From assembly GCF_017377715.1 (NCBI RefSeq), contig NZ_JAFVMF010000005.1, positions 124,001 through 188,000 on the forward strand: a stretch of DNA of 64,000 nt. The letters are read 5' to 3'. This DNA comes from Acetobacter sacchari. Its GTDB lineage: Bacteria; Pseudomonadota; Alphaproteobacteria; Acetobacterales; Acetobacteraceae. The notes beneath the pieces are model-generated. The model was given only the letters and a program-made list of their open reading frames with translations. It did no database searches and was not told the origin of the DNA. The position numbers and the translations under genes were made by a program. Below are positions 48,381 to 58,362 of this stretch, piece by piece (within the stretch, counting starts at the first letter, position 1; each line of letters opens with the position of its first letter).

Positions 48381-48629
48381 ATGACCGACACTCCCTCCCA
48401 GACCGTTCCGGATCGTCTTTCGGTCCACCCTTCGAGCCCGTTCTACAACGAGGCACTGCTTGAGCGCGGGATCGGCATTCGGTTCAAGGGCGTTGAGAAG
48501 ACCAACGTTGAAGAATACTGCATCAGCGAAGGTTGGGTTCGCGTCGCGGTCGGCAAGACGCTCGACCGACGCGGCAATCCCATGACCATGAAGCTGAGTG
48601 GTCCGGTTGAGGCGTGGATCAAGGACTGA
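48381..48629 (+). CDS. DUF3297-family small protein
   Basis: This 82-residue protein matches DUF3297, with RLSVHPSSPFYNEALLERG, GVEKTNVEEYCISEGW and GNPMTMKLSGPVE. The family has no known function and is common in proteobacteria. It is a free-standing gene with its own terminator. Confidence 0.85.
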   Translation: MTDTPSQTVPDRLSVHPSSPFYNEALLERGIGIRFKGVEKTNVEEYCISEGWVRVAVGKTLDRRGNPMTMKLSGPVEAWIKD

Positions 48630-48638
48630 TCCACTGCC

Positions 48639-48671
48639 AAGGGCGTCGATCTATATGGTCGGCGCCTTTTT
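48639..48671 (+). terminator. Hairpin with T-run after the DUF3297 gene
   Basis: An imperfect stem (about 48639-48649 with 48659-48668, one bulged base) is followed by a T-run, ten bases after the stop. Confidence 0.65.
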
Positions 48672-48979
48672 GATTCCGGGAGAGTTCTCGTCTCGGCGTT
48701 CTCGTCGGGTTGTCATTGAGAAATTTTCTGGCGACCGCTCAGGAGCCGAGTTACCTGTCCTGTGTGTGCCAATGACTGCGCAGGATCGCTTCGTTTTATC
48801 TGACCTCGCTATCCTGCGACCCTTGTCCCTCTTGCTGACGTTTATGTAGCGCCGCCTGAACGGAGCTATTCCGACCGTGCGTGGCTGGCGTCTTGCGAAT
48901 TGGCGGCGAAGGGCGCACGGTCCGAGACTTTCAAGCGCCTGCTCGACGTGGCGGCTACATTGAAAGCGGAGCATCGCAG

Positions 48980-50239
48980 ATGACAGATTCGGAAACCGTG
49001 GCTCAGCCTGACCAACAATTCACCGTCCTGATCGTCGGCGGCGGCGCGGCGGGAATCGGGGTGGCGGCCAAACTCCGTCGTGAACGTCCGTCACTGTCGA
49101 TCGCAATCATCGAACCAGCGACGACGCACGCTTATCAGCCCGGTTGGACGCTTGTCGGCGCAGGCGCGATGACGTTGAAGCAGACGCTGCGGCAGGAGGG
49201 AGGACTCATCCCGTCTGGCGTGACATGGCTTCGCGCTGCTGCGGCGTCTTTCCAGCCCGAGAATAATATCGTCACGCTGGAAGACGGGCGTCGGATCGGC
49301 TACCGCCGTCTGGTGGTTTGCCCCGGCTTGCAACTGGACTGGAACAAGATCGAAGGGCTTGTGGACACGCTGGGCAAGAACGGCGTGTGCAGCAATTACT
49401 CCGCCGCCAGCGTCGATTACACGTGGACGTGCATCCAGACGCTGAACGGCGGCACGGCGTTGTTCACGCAACCTCCGATGCCGATCAAATGCGCAGGCGC
49501 ACCGCAGAAAATTGCTTATCTGGCGTCCGATTTCTGGCGCAAGGAAGGGACGTTGAACCGGACGAACGTCGATTTCCTTCTGGCTGGCGACGCCCTGTTC
49601 GGCGTCGGGTATTACTTGCCGTCGTTGCAGTTCGCCGTCGACTATTACGGGATCAACCTGCGATTCAAACATAATCTGGTCGCAGTGGACGGCCCCGCAC
49701 GTACGGCGGTGTTCGACGTCATCGGCCCGGACGGCGCAACCTCGCGCGTAACGCGCCAGTTCGACATGCTGCACGTCACGCCGCCTCAGAGTGCGCCAGA
49801 TTTCGTCAAGGCCAGCCCGCTTGCCGGACCCGGAGGCTGGGTGGAGGTCGATCCGGCTACATTGCGACATGTGCGGTATGACACGGTGTTCAGTCTGGGC
49901 GACGTGGCGGGAACCAGCAACGCCAAGACGGCGGCGGCGGTGCGGGCGCAGACGCCGATAGTCGTCGCCAATCTTCTGGCGTCTCTGGATGGGCGTCCGG
50001 TCACCGGAACATATGACGGATACGGCGCGTGCCCGCTGACCGTCGGCTATGGCAAGGTGGTTTTGGCTGAGTTCCTGTACGGCGGCAAACCCGCGCCAAG
50101 TTTCCCGTATGACCAGCGGGAGCCAAGCAGTTTTGCATGGTTTATGAAGACCAAGGTTTTCCCGCGGGTCTATTGGAACATGTTGTTGACTGGACGTGAC
50201 ATTAACGTTCCGCACCATCCGAATTGGGTGAAGCAGTAA
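48980..50239 (+). CDS. sqr: Sulfide:quinone oxidoreductase
   Basis: Sqr oxidises sulfide at the membrane and passes electrons to quinone. The FAD motif IVGGGAAGIG begins near residue 16. The redox cysteine pair is likely C171 (PIKCAGAPQK) and C351 (YGACPLTVGYG); the KCAGAP context is that of the type II, mitochondrial-like group. C114 and C137 are further cysteines. I chose the ATG at 48980 (419 residues), where a GCGGAG site precedes and the family N-terminus begins; the frame is open from 48881. No persulfide dioxygenase or rhodanese gene is adjacent. Confidence 0.9.
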   Translation: MTDSETVAQPDQQFTVLIVGGGAAGIGVAAKLRRERPSLSIAIIEPATTHAYQPGWTLVGAGAMTLKQTLRQEGGLIPSGVTWLRAAAASFQPENNIVTLEDGRRIGYRRLVVCPGLQLDWNKIEGLVDTLGKNGVCSNYSAASVDYTWTCIQTLNGGTALFTQPPMPIKCAGAPQKIAYLASDFWRKEGTLNRTNVDFLLAGDALFGVGYYLPSLQFAVDYYGINLRFKHNLVAVDGPARTAVFDVIGPDGATSRVTRQFDMLHVTPPQSAPDFVKASPLAGPGGWVEVDPATLRHVRYDTVFSLGDVAGTSNAKTAAAVRAQTPIVVANLLASLDGRPVTGTYDGYGACPLTVGYGKVVLAEFLYGGKPAPSFPYDQREPSSFAWFMKTKVFPRVYWNMLLTGRDINVPHHPNWVKQ

Positions 50240-50389
50240 GGCTTCCCAGAGTAATCGTCCGCTGCGCAGGCGAGGGGGGCTGATACGGCCGCCCCTAGCT
50301 TCGATTCTGTTCCAGATATATGCCGATAGAGGCTGCTAGTTTTTGGGCCGATGGCCTGTGTTGGCATTCGAGCCTGATTTTCTGTGTGT

Positions 50390-50424
50390 CCCTGCTCCAG
50401 CCAGTCGCGGCGTTGGGAGCAGGG
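50390..50424. terminator. Hairpin between convergent sqr and the secreted protein gene
   Basis: A perfect nine-base stem (50390-50398 with 50416-50424) lies between two convergent genes, near the stop of the minus-strand gene. It probably terminates one or both. Confidence 0.55.
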
Positions 50425-50440
50425 AAAATCCTGGCGTCGG

Positions 50441-50905
50441 TTACTCGTATTTTGCCCCGTTGACGATTACGTACCCTGGCAGACCCCAGGACGACCCGGT
50501 GCCGTGATGCGTCCAGTCCACGCCCTGACTACGCGGAGAATCGTAGTAGTAACGGCCCACAACCTCGACATTGTCGCCCTTGTTGACCCAAGGCCATTGC
50601 GGTGCGTTCATTCGGTCCAGATCGGATACGATCCTGATCGAAACTCCGTCACCTACTGACATGTAGAAATATCCGTGCCAACCGCTGCGAGTTTTCTTTG
50701 CTCTGTGTGACACGGCGACCACCTTCCCGCAGATGTGGACAGGCTGATCCGCCTTGTCCCCGCCGTTTTCAAATTGCTGCTGATCGGCCAGGAAGTTGCT
50801 GTTGTCGCAATTGGGTGAGACCGTTTGCGCCAAAGCGGGGATCGAAGGCGCCGCCAACAATAAGGTGATGGCGGCTGTGGCGAGCGAATGTCTGGATATG
50901 CGCAT
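50441..50905 (-). CDS. Secreted DUF3465-like protein
   Basis: The 154-residue protein begins with a signal peptide cleaved after ALA at about residue 26. The mature part looks like a small beta-barrel: HICGKVVAVSHRAKK, GDGVSIRIVSDL, VNKGDNVEVVGRYYYD and a final DWTHHGTGSSWGLPGYV. The order of strands and the WTHH motif recall DUF3465, an uncharacterised OB-fold-like family. Two cysteines could form a disulfide. Confidence 0.75.
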   Translation of the reverse strand: MRISRHSLATAAITLLLAAPSIPALAQTVSPNCDNSNFLADQQQFENGGDKADQPVHICGKVVAVSHRAKKTRSGWHGYFYMSVGDGVSIRIVSDLDRMNAPQWPWVNKGDNVEVVGRYYYDSPRSQGVDWTHHGTGSSWGLPGYVIVNGAKYE

Positions 50906-51007
50906 ATACTATTTCTCCTGCATCGGTTTTCTGCTGTGGCACATACAGGCGATCGCCTCGACGCGCCTTGAAGCCGCGCACGTCGCGCCTTCGTCGCAGC
51001 TCTTCAC

Positions 51008-51919
51008 TTAAGAAACAAACACAATCGTTTTCCGTTCGTTTATGATGACGCGTTGTTCGACGAAGCAGCGAACTGCGCGAGCCAGTACCTGTCGCTCGAT
51101 ATCGCGCCCCTTGCGGATAAGATCTTCGGGCGTGTCCGAGTGGCTGATGCGCTCGACATCCTGTTCAATAATCGGCCCTTCATCGAGGTCGCTGGTCACG
51201 AAATGCGCTGTGGCGCCAATAAGCTTTACGCCTCTCGCGAACGCCTGATGGTAGGGGCGGGCGCCTTTGAAGCCCGGCAAAAAAGAGTGATGGATGTTGA
51301 TGCAGCGTCCCGAAAGCTTTAGCGCCGTTTCGTTCGAGAGAATCTGCATATAGCGAGCCAGAACAACAAGATCGGCCTTTGTCTCATCGACGATGCTGAG
51401 AAGCCGGGCTTCGGATTCCTCTTTGCCGCTTTTCGTGACGGGCAGATAGTGAAAGGGAATATCTCCGAAATCGATCCCTGCGTGAGCGTCAACGGGATGG
51501 TTGGAGACGATGCCGACGGGATCGATCTCGAGTTCGCCGACTCTCCAGCGATAGAGCAGGTCAACCAGACAATGGTCGAACCGAGACACCAGCAGCAGAA
51601 CGCGCGTCCTGTGCCTGTTGTCCCGCAGCGACCAGGTCATACCGAACTTGTCCGCTAGTGCTTCGAGCGCCGTGTCCAGTCCTTCGGGCTCCTTCCCGGA
51701 GACCTGGTTGAAGACGACGCGCATGAAGAAACGTTCGCTTTCGGTGTCGTCGAATTGCTGCGCTTCCGTGATGTTCGCGCCCAGTTCGAACAGCGCCTGT
51801 GCGATCGCAGCGACGATTCCGGGACGGTTGCGGCAGCTGAAGGTCAGCGTATGAGATGCGCGTCCCATATCGGCCTGTGCGGGCGAGCGCGCCGCATCGT
51901 TTCTCTGCACTACGTTCAT
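51008..51919 (-). CDS. purU: Formyltetrahydrofolate deformylase
   Basis: PurU hydrolyses 10-formyl-tetrahydrofolate to formate and tetrahydrofolate, balancing one-carbon pools. An N-terminal ACT domain (about residues 20-100) is followed by the formyltransferase-like domain with catalytic Asn in NIHHS, His in ATAHFV and Asp in DLDEGPII. The length of 303 residues is slightly above normal because of a 20-residue N-terminal lead. Confidence 0.95.
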   Translation of the reverse strand: MNVVQRNDAARSPAQADMGRASHTLTFSCRNRPGIVAAIAQALFELGANITEAQQFDDTESERFFMRVVFNQVSGKEPEGLDTALEALADKFGMTWSLRDNRHRTRVLLLVSRFDHCLVDLLYRWRVGELEIDPVGIVSNHPVDAHAGIDFGDIPFHYLPVTKSGKEESEARLLSIVDETKADLVVLARYMQILSNETALKLSGRCINIHHSFLPGFKGARPYHQAFARGVKLIGATAHFVTSDLDEGPIIEQDVERISHSDTPEDLIRKGRDIERQVLARAVRCFVEQRVIINERKTIVFVS

Positions 51920-52030
51920 CGCCGATTTTCTCCGCCGGGCCGAATTGTCCTCGTTCGCCTGACAGACCGAGCGGAAAAAGGAAAGGGGGGACCGTCTCCA
52001 GAAGCTCAGGGCGTGGCTTGCACGGCGATA

Positions 52031-52408
52031 TTACCTGATACGGCGGGAGGCGCGGGTCACTTCATCGACGACCTGCTTGAGCAGGCCGGCGATGGGGACT
52101 GATTTATCATAAACGGCCGCAAACAATCCGCTATGCGCGAATTTCGGAGCGGTCTTGTGGGCGCTTCTGAGAATGATCGGCGGGACGGATTTCTTGTAAT
52201 GATGGTGGATCGCCTGAGCGAGTTCTATGCCGTTCATCACGGGCATCTTAAAATCGGTGACGACAAGCGCAGGTTTGAGTCGACGTGCGACTTCCAGAGC
52301 GTCAAACCCATCGTCGGCGTGCAGCACTTCGAAGCCGATATCTTCAAGCGCCTCAGCAAGTTCCTGCCGAATGAGGGGTTCGTCATCCACCACGAGAATC
52401 GTAGCCAT
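52031..52408 (-). CDS. Single-domain response regulator
   Basis: This 125-residue CheY/DivK-like receiver has the acidic pair D8-D9, the phospho-acceptor D52 in TDFKMP, S82 at the switch position and K102. No output domain or histidine kinase gene is nearby, so its partner is unknown. I chose the ATG at 52408 with GGAG upstream; the frame begins at 52456. Confidence 0.9.
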   Translation of the reverse strand: MATILVVDDEPLIRQELAEALEDIGFEVLHADDGFDALEVARRLKPALVVTDFKMPVMNGIELAQAIHHHYKKSVPPIILRSAHKTAPKFAHSGLFAAVYDKSVPIAGLLKQVVDEVTRASRRIR

Positions 52409-52675
52409 CGCTCTTTCTCCGCGCCAAACTGCGGGGATTTTCGACCCTTCCCGCACATACCAAGGGCATCAGGAAGCAGGAAAGCGGTCTACGATGTGTT
52501 CATCTGAACAGTTCGACGACGAAATATCCGCGCTTTTCAACTTACGTAATTGAAAACAATTAACGGCGACTGAAGTTCATTTTGAGAGGTGCGACGCTAT
52601 GCGCCTGAAGCATGCGTCAGGCTCGCCATAGGACGAACCTGCATGGTGCGGCTTTGCTCCTACCGACGCTAAATC

Positions 52676-53644
52676 CTACTCGCCATCCGCTTTCGGAGAT
52701 GTTGTGGCCTCGCCCGAGCTTGTGGGCGGACGGACCCGTACCTTGCGGATGTGGCGGGCATCCGAATCCAGCACACGAAACACAAACCCGCCCTCGTGAG
52801 TCAGAACCTCTCCCCGCGTAGGCACATGCCCGGCGAGACGAAACACCAATCCGCCGATCGTTTCGATCTCGGCCTCTCGTTCGCTCTCCGTAAGGATCTG
52901 ACCGAGACGCCGTTCGAATTTTTCAACCGGACAGCGCGCATCGACGTCATAAGATCCGTCAGGCCGCTCTATGATCATCATCGCGGTCGGTTCGTCATGC
53001 TCGTCGGAGATGTCGCCGACGATCGTCTCAACCAGATCCTCGATCGTCACCAGACCGTCGATGCCGCCATATTCGTCGATGACCAGCGCCAGATGCATAC
53101 GCCGTTGCCGCATCATCAACAGCAGGTCGAGCACGGGCATCTGCGGCGCGATCATCAGTGGTTGGCGCAGAAGAGGCTCCAGGCTGAACGCGTCGCTTGT
53201 TCCGACATAGGCGATCAGATCCTTCACGTGGATCATGCCGACTATGTCGTCCAGCTGTCCTCTGTAGACCGGCATGCGCGAATGGTTTTCCCGACGCATC
53301 ATCGCCAATGCGTCGTCGAGACTGATGTCGGCCGACATCGCCACGATATCGGCGCGTGGAATCATCACGTCGTCCGCGCTGGTCCCTCGCAAGCGAAGGA
53401 CGTTTGCGATCAGGGCGCGCTCCTGCCGGTCGAGTTCTGGCGCCTCTTCGCCCGAATCGCCCGCGTCAGCGGCTTCCTGAACCAGGGCGGCTATCGAATG
53501 ACGAAGACCTTGCTCACGTTTGCGGCCGAAGAGCGACAGAAGTCCGCGTTTGCCGCGACCGTTCTCCCGACGCTGGGGCTCCGGGGCGCTGCTGGCGTCT
53601 TTACCGGATGCTTCGCTGGACGCGCTCATACGCGCGGTTTCCAT
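52676..53644 (-). CDS. CBS-domain protein of the HlyC/CorC type
   Basis: The 322-residue protein has two CBS domains (about residues 95-210, with [12 protein letters not shown] and [15 protein letters not shown]) and a C-terminal CorC_HlyC transporter-associated domain. It matches the soluble CorC/YbeX group, found next to ybeY and ybeZ in many bacteria and linked to ion homeostasis and ribosome maturation. It is the last gene of the minus-strand series, overlapping ybeY by 19 bases. A second ATG at 53629 is possible. Confidence 0.9.
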   Translation of the reverse strand: METARMSASSEASGKDASSAPEPQRRENGRGKRGLLSLFGRKREQGLRHSIAALVQEAADAGDSGEEAPELDRQERALIANVLRLRGTSADDVMIPRADIVAMSADISLDDALAMMRRENHSRMPVYRGQLDDIVGMIHVKDLIAYVGTSDAFSLEPLLRQPLMIAPQMPVLDLLLMMRQRRMHLALVIDEYGGIDGLVTIEDLVETIVGDISDEHDEPTAMMIIERPDGSYDVDARCPVEKFERRLGQILTESEREAEIETIGGLVFRLAGHVPTRGEVLTHEGGFVFRVLDSDARHIRKVRVRPPTSSGEATTSPKADGE

Positions 53645-54213
53645 GGGTTGGGAACGCCAAGTCCCGCAAGTATGCGGGCTTCTTCCATCTCCATGCGGCG
53701 GGCTTCTCCGGCCAGATGATGGTCGTGCCCATCGAGATGCAGGACGCCGTGCACGACAAGATGCGCGAGATGCTGCAGCGGTGAGCGTCCGGCCGCATGC
53801 GCTTCGCGGCGCACGGTCTCGAACGCCAGCACGATGTCGCCGCCAGCGTATCCACCCGAAACCTCAAACGTCAGCACGTTGGTTGGCTTGTTGCGGCCCC
53901 GGTGACGCGCGTTGAGGCGCTTCACGACGCGGTCGCTGGACAGGACTATGGTGTCGGGGCAGGGGGACGAGCCCTCCCCAAGCGCGGCGGAGCGCCGTGC
54001 GACTGCGCTGACGGCGCGGCGAATCGTGCGCTCGATATTCGATGCGCACCCACGCCAGCGGGCGTCTTCGATAATGATTTCGAACTCGCCCTCGGCCTGA
54101 GCGGAAAACCATCCGCTCAGGTCCGGGGCGCCCAGAGATCGGTCGCCAGCTAAAGGCGGGCCGTTATCCGCCGCGTCGTCAAGGACGCGGCTGTCGCTAC
54201 TTCGCGGTTCCAT
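53626..54213 (-). CDS. ybeY: Endoribonuclease YbeY
   Basis: YbeY is a metal-dependent RNase for 16S rRNA 3'-end maturation. The HxxxHxxxxxH metal motif lies in [15 protein letters not shown]. The chosen ATG at 54213 gives 195 residues, overlapping the end of phoH by 17 bases; the first 40 or so residues are a poorly conserved acidic lead. It lies in the conserved order phoH-ybeY-corC. Confidence 0.93.
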   Translation of the reverse strand: MEPRSSDSRVLDDAADNGPPLAGDRSLGAPDLSGWFSAQAEGEFEIIIEDARWRGCASNIERTIRRAVSAVARRSAALGEGSSPCPDTIVLSSDRVVKRLNARHRGRNKPTNVLTFEVSGGYAGGDIVLAFETVRREAHAAGRSPLQHLAHLVVHGVLHLDGHDHHLAGEARRMEMEEARILAGLGVPNPWKPRV

Positions 54214-55375
54214 CGTGCTCCCGGCGGTCCCTGCTGCGGGAGGTGTCCCGTTCCGCCGCCGTTCTCTGATCATACGCGTCGACGATGCGCGCCACCAGCC
54301 TGTGACGCACGACATCGCGTGCGTCGAAGCGATTCACGACGATTCCGGAGACGCCTTCGAGCGTGTCGAGCGCGTCCTGCAGCCCCGACACCATGCCACG
54401 GGGCAGGTCGACCTGACTGAGATCGCCTGTGACCACCATGCGCGTGCCGTTGCCCATGCGGGTCAGGAACATCTTCATCTGCGCGGGAGTGGTGTTCTGC
54501 GCCTCGTCGAGAATGACATAGGCGTGGGCCAGAGTACGCCCGCGCATGAACGCCAGAGGGGCCACCTCGATCTCGCCAGTCGCCATGCGCCGGAGCACCT
54601 GATCGCCCGGCATCATGTCATGCAGCGCGTCGTAAAGCGGCCGGAGGTAGGGGTCGATCTTGTCCTTCATATCGCCGGGCAGGAAGCCGAGACGCTCTCC
54701 GGCCTCCACGGCAGGACGGGAAAGCACAATGCGGTCGACCTGTCCCGCCTGCAGCATTGCTACGGCCTGCGCGACGGCGAGGTAGGTCTTGCCCGTGCCC
54801 GCCGGGCCGACGCCAAACACCATTTCCTTTCGGGCCAGCATATCCATGTAGGTGGCCTGCCCAGCGGAACGCGGTTCAATCGCGCCACGCTTGGTTCGGA
54901 TCGCAGGCAGATCGTTCAGCGGCAGGCGCGGTCCTTCCGGATCCACGACCGGTGCGCGCGTGGCGGCGGAAGGCGGAGCGCCGGGCGAGCTTTCGCGGAG
55001 CGCTGCGTGGATGTCGGACAGTCGGATGGCGGCGTCGATTTCCGAGGTGTCGATCACGCCGCCACGTTCCAGCTTGCGATACAGGGCGGTCAGCGCCGAG
55101 TGGGCGAGCGCCACCCGCCCCGGATCGCCGGAAATCGATATGCGGTTGCCGCGATGAGCCAGTCTGACGCCCAGCCCCTCTTCCATGTGGTGTAGGTGTC
55201 GATCCCTGTCGCCGACCAGACGCGCCAGAAGCGCATTGTCGCCGAACTGCAGCGTCGTCGGCTTGCGGGCGCCGTCGTGCGCGTTCGCAGGAGCCGGGCT
55301 GGCGAGGGAGGGAGAGCCGGCTGGGCCGGCGCGGAAGGGGGCTGGGGTCGCTATCTGGGTCAAGTGGGCGCGCAC
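54197..55375 (-). CDS. phoH: PhoH-like ATPase (YbeZ)
   Basis: This 392-residue P-loop protein has Walker [12 protein letters not shown], Walker [11 protein letters not shown] and the GDLSQVDLP sensor. PhoH/YbeZ is thought to act with YbeY in RNA metabolism. The N-terminal 140 residues include a KH-like part with [13 protein letters not shown]. It overlaps miaB (16 bases) and ybeY (17 bases). Confidence 0.95.
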   Translation of the reverse strand: MRAHLTQIATPAPFRAGPAGSPSLASPAPANAHDGARKPTTLQFGDNALLARLVGDRDRHLHHMEEGLGVRLAHRGNRISISGDPGRVALAHSALTALYRKLERGGVIDTSEIDAAIRLSDIHAALRESSPGAPPSAATRAPVVDPEGPRLPLNDLPAIRTKRGAIEPRSAGQATYMDMLARKEMVFGVGPAGTGKTYLAVAQAVAMLQAGQVDRIVLSRPAVEAGERLGFLPGDMKDKIDPYLRPLYDALHDMMPGDQVLRRMATGEIEVAPLAFMRGRTLAHAYVILDEAQNTTPAQMKMFLTRMGNGTRMVVTGDLSQVDLPRGMVSGLQDALDTLEGVSGIVVNRFDARDVVRHRLVARIVDAYDQRTAAERDTSRSRDRREHDGTAK

Positions 55376-56856
55376 TCCTTGACGAGGGTTCCTGCCAGAG
55401 AATTGCTGAATCGGGCGTCGAGCCTCACCGGGCGCTCGACGCCGATCAGGGTGTCCGGTCCGTCAACATGGACGGGCTGGAGCCATGGGGACCTGCCGAC
55501 CATCTGGCCGGGCTTGCGCCCGCGCCCGGTGAACAGGACAGGCGCCGTCAATCCGACGACCGAGGCGTTGAAGGCGTCCTGCTGCTCGCGCAGCAGAGCC
55601 TGCAGGGCCTGCAGCCGATCGTCCTTCACCGCCTCGGCGATCTGGCGCGGCGCGCCTGCCGCCGGGGTGCCTGGGCGGATCGAGTATTTGAAGGAATACG
55701 CCTGAGCGAACCCGACGTCGCGGATCAGGGCCATGGTGGCCTCGAAATCCTCGTCGGTCTCTCCCGGATGCCCGACGATGAAATCAGAGGACAGCGCAAT
55801 ATCCGGCCGCGCCGTGCGGAGCTTCTCGACGAGGCTCCGATATTCGTCCGCCGTATGTCCCCGGTTCATCGCCTTCAGGATCGTGTCCGAACCCGACTGC
55901 ACCGGAAGATGCAGGAACGGCATCAGAGCGGGCAGGTCGCGATGGGCTGCGATCAGATCGTCGCCCATGTCGCGCGGATGGGACGTCGTGTAGCGGATGC
56001 GCGCCAGGCCGGGGATCGAGGACAGTGCTTCCGCCAGGCGCGCGAGGCCCCATATGCGGCCGTCCGGCCCCTCGCCGTGATAGGCGTTGACGTTCTGGCC
56101 GAGCAGGGTGATTTCGCGCACCCCGCTTTCCGCCATCCGTCGCGCTTCCGCCAGAACGGACGCCACGGCGCGACTGGCCTCTGCGCCGCGCGTGTAGGGA
56201 ACGACGCAGAAGGAGCAGAACTTGTCACAGCCTTCCTGCACCGTCAGGAACGCGGTGACGTTGCCTTGAGTCTGCGGCGCCGCGACTTCTGGCAGGAAAT
56301 CGAATTTCTGCTCGGCGGGAAAATCCGTGTCGATGACCGAGCCGCCCGCGCGGGCGGCGCGCGCCACCATTTCCGGCAGACGGTGATAGGTTTGCGGGCC
56401 GAGCACGATATCGACGTAAGGCGCCCGTTTGAGGATTTGCTCGCCTTCCGCCTGCGCCACGCATCCTGCAACGGCCAGCACGGTCGGTCGTCCGTCGGCC
56501 TTGCGCTCTTCCTTGATCAGCCGCAGCCGCCCGAGTTCGGAGAAGACTTTCTCAGCCGCGCGATCGCGGATGTGGCAGGTGTTGAGAATGATCATGTCCG
56601 CGTCGGAAGCGGACTCGACCGGCGCGTAACCGAGGGGACGCAACACGTCAGTCATCCGCGCGCTGTCGTACACGTTCATCTGGCAGCCCCAGGTGATCAT
56701 GTGCAGTCCGCGAGTGGGCGCATGCGCCGGGCCGATTTCCGCCCCGCCAGCCTGCGGGGATTCGGACCCATATGTCCGGGCATCCGCGTTGTGGGTGAGG
56801 GGGGGGAGTAGGTCAGTCGTCACAGTCGCGCTCGTTCCGGCAAGCCGCCGGACCAT
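55360..56856 (-). CDS. miaB: tRNA-2-methylthio-N6-dimethylallyladenosine synthase
   Basis: MiaB is a radical SAM methylthiotransferase that modifies A37 of tRNAs reading UNN codons. The N-terminal cluster cysteines are in [14 protein letters not shown] and VAGCVAQ, and the radical SAM cysteines in CDKFCSFC; a TRAM domain closes the C-terminus. The length of 498 residues is slightly long because of an N-terminal lead of about 50 residues, so the start could be later. It heads the miaB-phoH-ybeY-corC series. Confidence 0.96.
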   Translation of the reverse strand: MVRRLAGTSATVTTDLLPPLTHNADARTYGSESPQAGGAEIGPAHAPTRGLHMITWGCQMNVYDSARMTDVLRPLGYAPVESASDADMIILNTCHIRDRAAEKVFSELGRLRLIKEERKADGRPTVLAVAGCVAQAEGEQILKRAPYVDIVLGPQTYHRLPEMVARAARAGGSVIDTDFPAEQKFDFLPEVAAPQTQGNVTAFLTVQEGCDKFCSFCVVPYTRGAEASRAVASVLAEARRMAESGVREITLLGQNVNAYHGEGPDGRIWGLARLAEALSSIPGLARIRYTTSHPRDMGDDLIAAHRDLPALMPFLHLPVQSGSDTILKAMNRGHTADEYRSLVEKLRTARPDIALSSDFIVGHPGETDEDFEATMALIRDVGFAQAYSFKYSIRPGTPAAGAPRQIAEAVKDDRLQALQALLREQQDAFNASVVGLTAPVLFTGRGRKPGQMVGRSPWLQPVHVDGPDTLIGVERPVRLDARFSNSLAGTLVKECAPT

Positions 56857-57099
56857 TCCGTGCGACCAGTCGAAGAAATCGTTTGGCCGCGCGCTTCGGT
56901 CAAGACCCTCGGCCTGTCAGACCGACGAATTTGGCCGTCTCGGGATGCATCGACATGGTGGACGTCAGAATGTCTCTCCGCCGCAATGTGATACGCTGAG
57001 GCTCCTCGCGATTCCCATCACGCCAGAAGCCGCTACGTCATCAGGCAAAAGATGAGCCCGCCTTGTCAAGAGAAGCTTGCGTTACAGCCTCGGTCCCGG

Positions 57100-58137
57100 T
57101 CACGCCACTTCAGTGGCTGATGCGGCTTTCGCCACACCCGAGGGCAGGGTCCATTCGGGGGCTTGCGGGATGTCGTTCTGCCTCAGGCGCGCGGCGCCGT
57201 CGCTCACGGCTTTCCACGCGGCCTGCGCCAGCGCCTTGCGGCTCGAGAAATCTTCAGGGTCGAGAGGCTCATGGAGCAACACGCTCGCGCGCATCGAACG
57301 CCAGTGCACGAGCTGCCATACATGGGGGCCCAGATCCATGTCGCCGTACCACGCGAACACATTGCGTTTCGCGCGGCCAATCGGCATGCCGTCGAGCCGA
57401 TCGAACACCACCGAAACCGGCTGGATCAACGGCGTCATGCCGGGCGGAAACTCCGCCTGCGCCGCGTCGTCGCCTTCAAGCGTCGCGCGCGCTTTCGCCG
57501 AAAGTCGGGGCGGCTTCGCGATTGCGAAGAAGGCGGACATGAACGGCAGGACGCGCGACCCGTCCGAGGACGTTCCCTCCGGGAACAGGATCAGATTGTC
57601 GCCTCCAGCCAGACGGGAGACCATTTCGTCGCGCTCCCGCCCGGTCGTGTTGCGTTGCCTGCTGACGAAAATGGTTCTGCCGATATGGGAAATTGTGCCC
57701 ATGACCGGCCATTTTTCGATGTCGCCTTTCGCCACGAACACGGATGGCAGAAGTGCGCCGAGCACCGGCACGTCCAGCCAGGTGGAGTGGTTCGCAACAT
57801 AGATAACCGGGCGATCGCCTCGGGCTCTTGCTCTGGCGCCGCCGACAGTTCCTGCGCGCCGTCCGATCACATTGATATCCAGCGAGAGCAGGATGCACAG
57901 CCCGCGCCAGATCACCCGTGTCCATCGTATTTTGGCGGTGCCGGGCACTGGCAGAAGGCAGGCCTCGAAACCGACGGACGACAACACCCACACGACGATC
58001 GCAGACAGACGCATGATCGCCCGCACACGCTTGAATACTCCCTTAGTGGGGGGAGGCGGAGAGCGGTCCTGCTCCGGATCGTGCGGGTCTATCCGGTAAG
58101 GGGGCGCCGCGCGTCGGCCAGCCGGTCGGGACGTCAT
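57100..58137 (-). CDS. 1-acyl-sn-glycerol-3-phosphate acyltransferase (PlsC-type)
   Basis: The catalytic NHSTWLD (HX4D) and the acceptor-binding FPEGTSSDGSR motifs are clear. One hydrophobic segment (about residues 45-65) anchors it in the membrane. The family adds the second acyl chain of phosphatidic acid; close relatives act on ornithine lipid. The 345 residues include a proline-rich N-terminal lead, so a later start is possible. It is on the same strand as miaB, about 240 bases upstream of it. Confidence 0.88.
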   Translation of the reverse strand: MTSRPAGRRAAPPYRIDPHDPEQDRSPPPPTKGVFKRVRAIMRLSAIVVWVLSSVGFEACLLPVPGTAKIRWTRVIWRGLCILLSLDINVIGRRAGTVGGARARARGDRPVIYVANHSTWLDVPVLGALLPSVFVAKGDIEKWPVMGTISHIGRTIFVSRQRNTTGRERDEMVSRLAGGDNLILFPEGTSSDGSRVLPFMSAFFAIAKPPRLSAKARATLEGDDAAQAEFPPGMTPLIQPVSVVFDRLDGMPIGRAKRNVFAWYGDMDLGPHVWQLVHWRSMRASVLLHEPLDPEDFSSRKALAQAAWKAVSDGAARLRQNDIPQAPEWTLPSGVAKAASATEVA

Positions 58138-58362
58138 GGCGCGGAGCCTGCAAACGTCGCGAAAAGAGGGGAAGCGGCCCGGCGGCGGCGGTGAACCGAA
58201 ATCATGCGCTTCTCATAGCCCCAAACGTGCTGAAGGGACAACGAGAGGCAACATGCAGGACGCAGGCGCGTTTGGTTTGCTCGACCTTTGTCCCAATTTG
58301 GCCCCGATTGTGTCAGTAAGGACTTGGTATAGAGCGAATCGTTTCGGGGCGCGGCGGATCAG

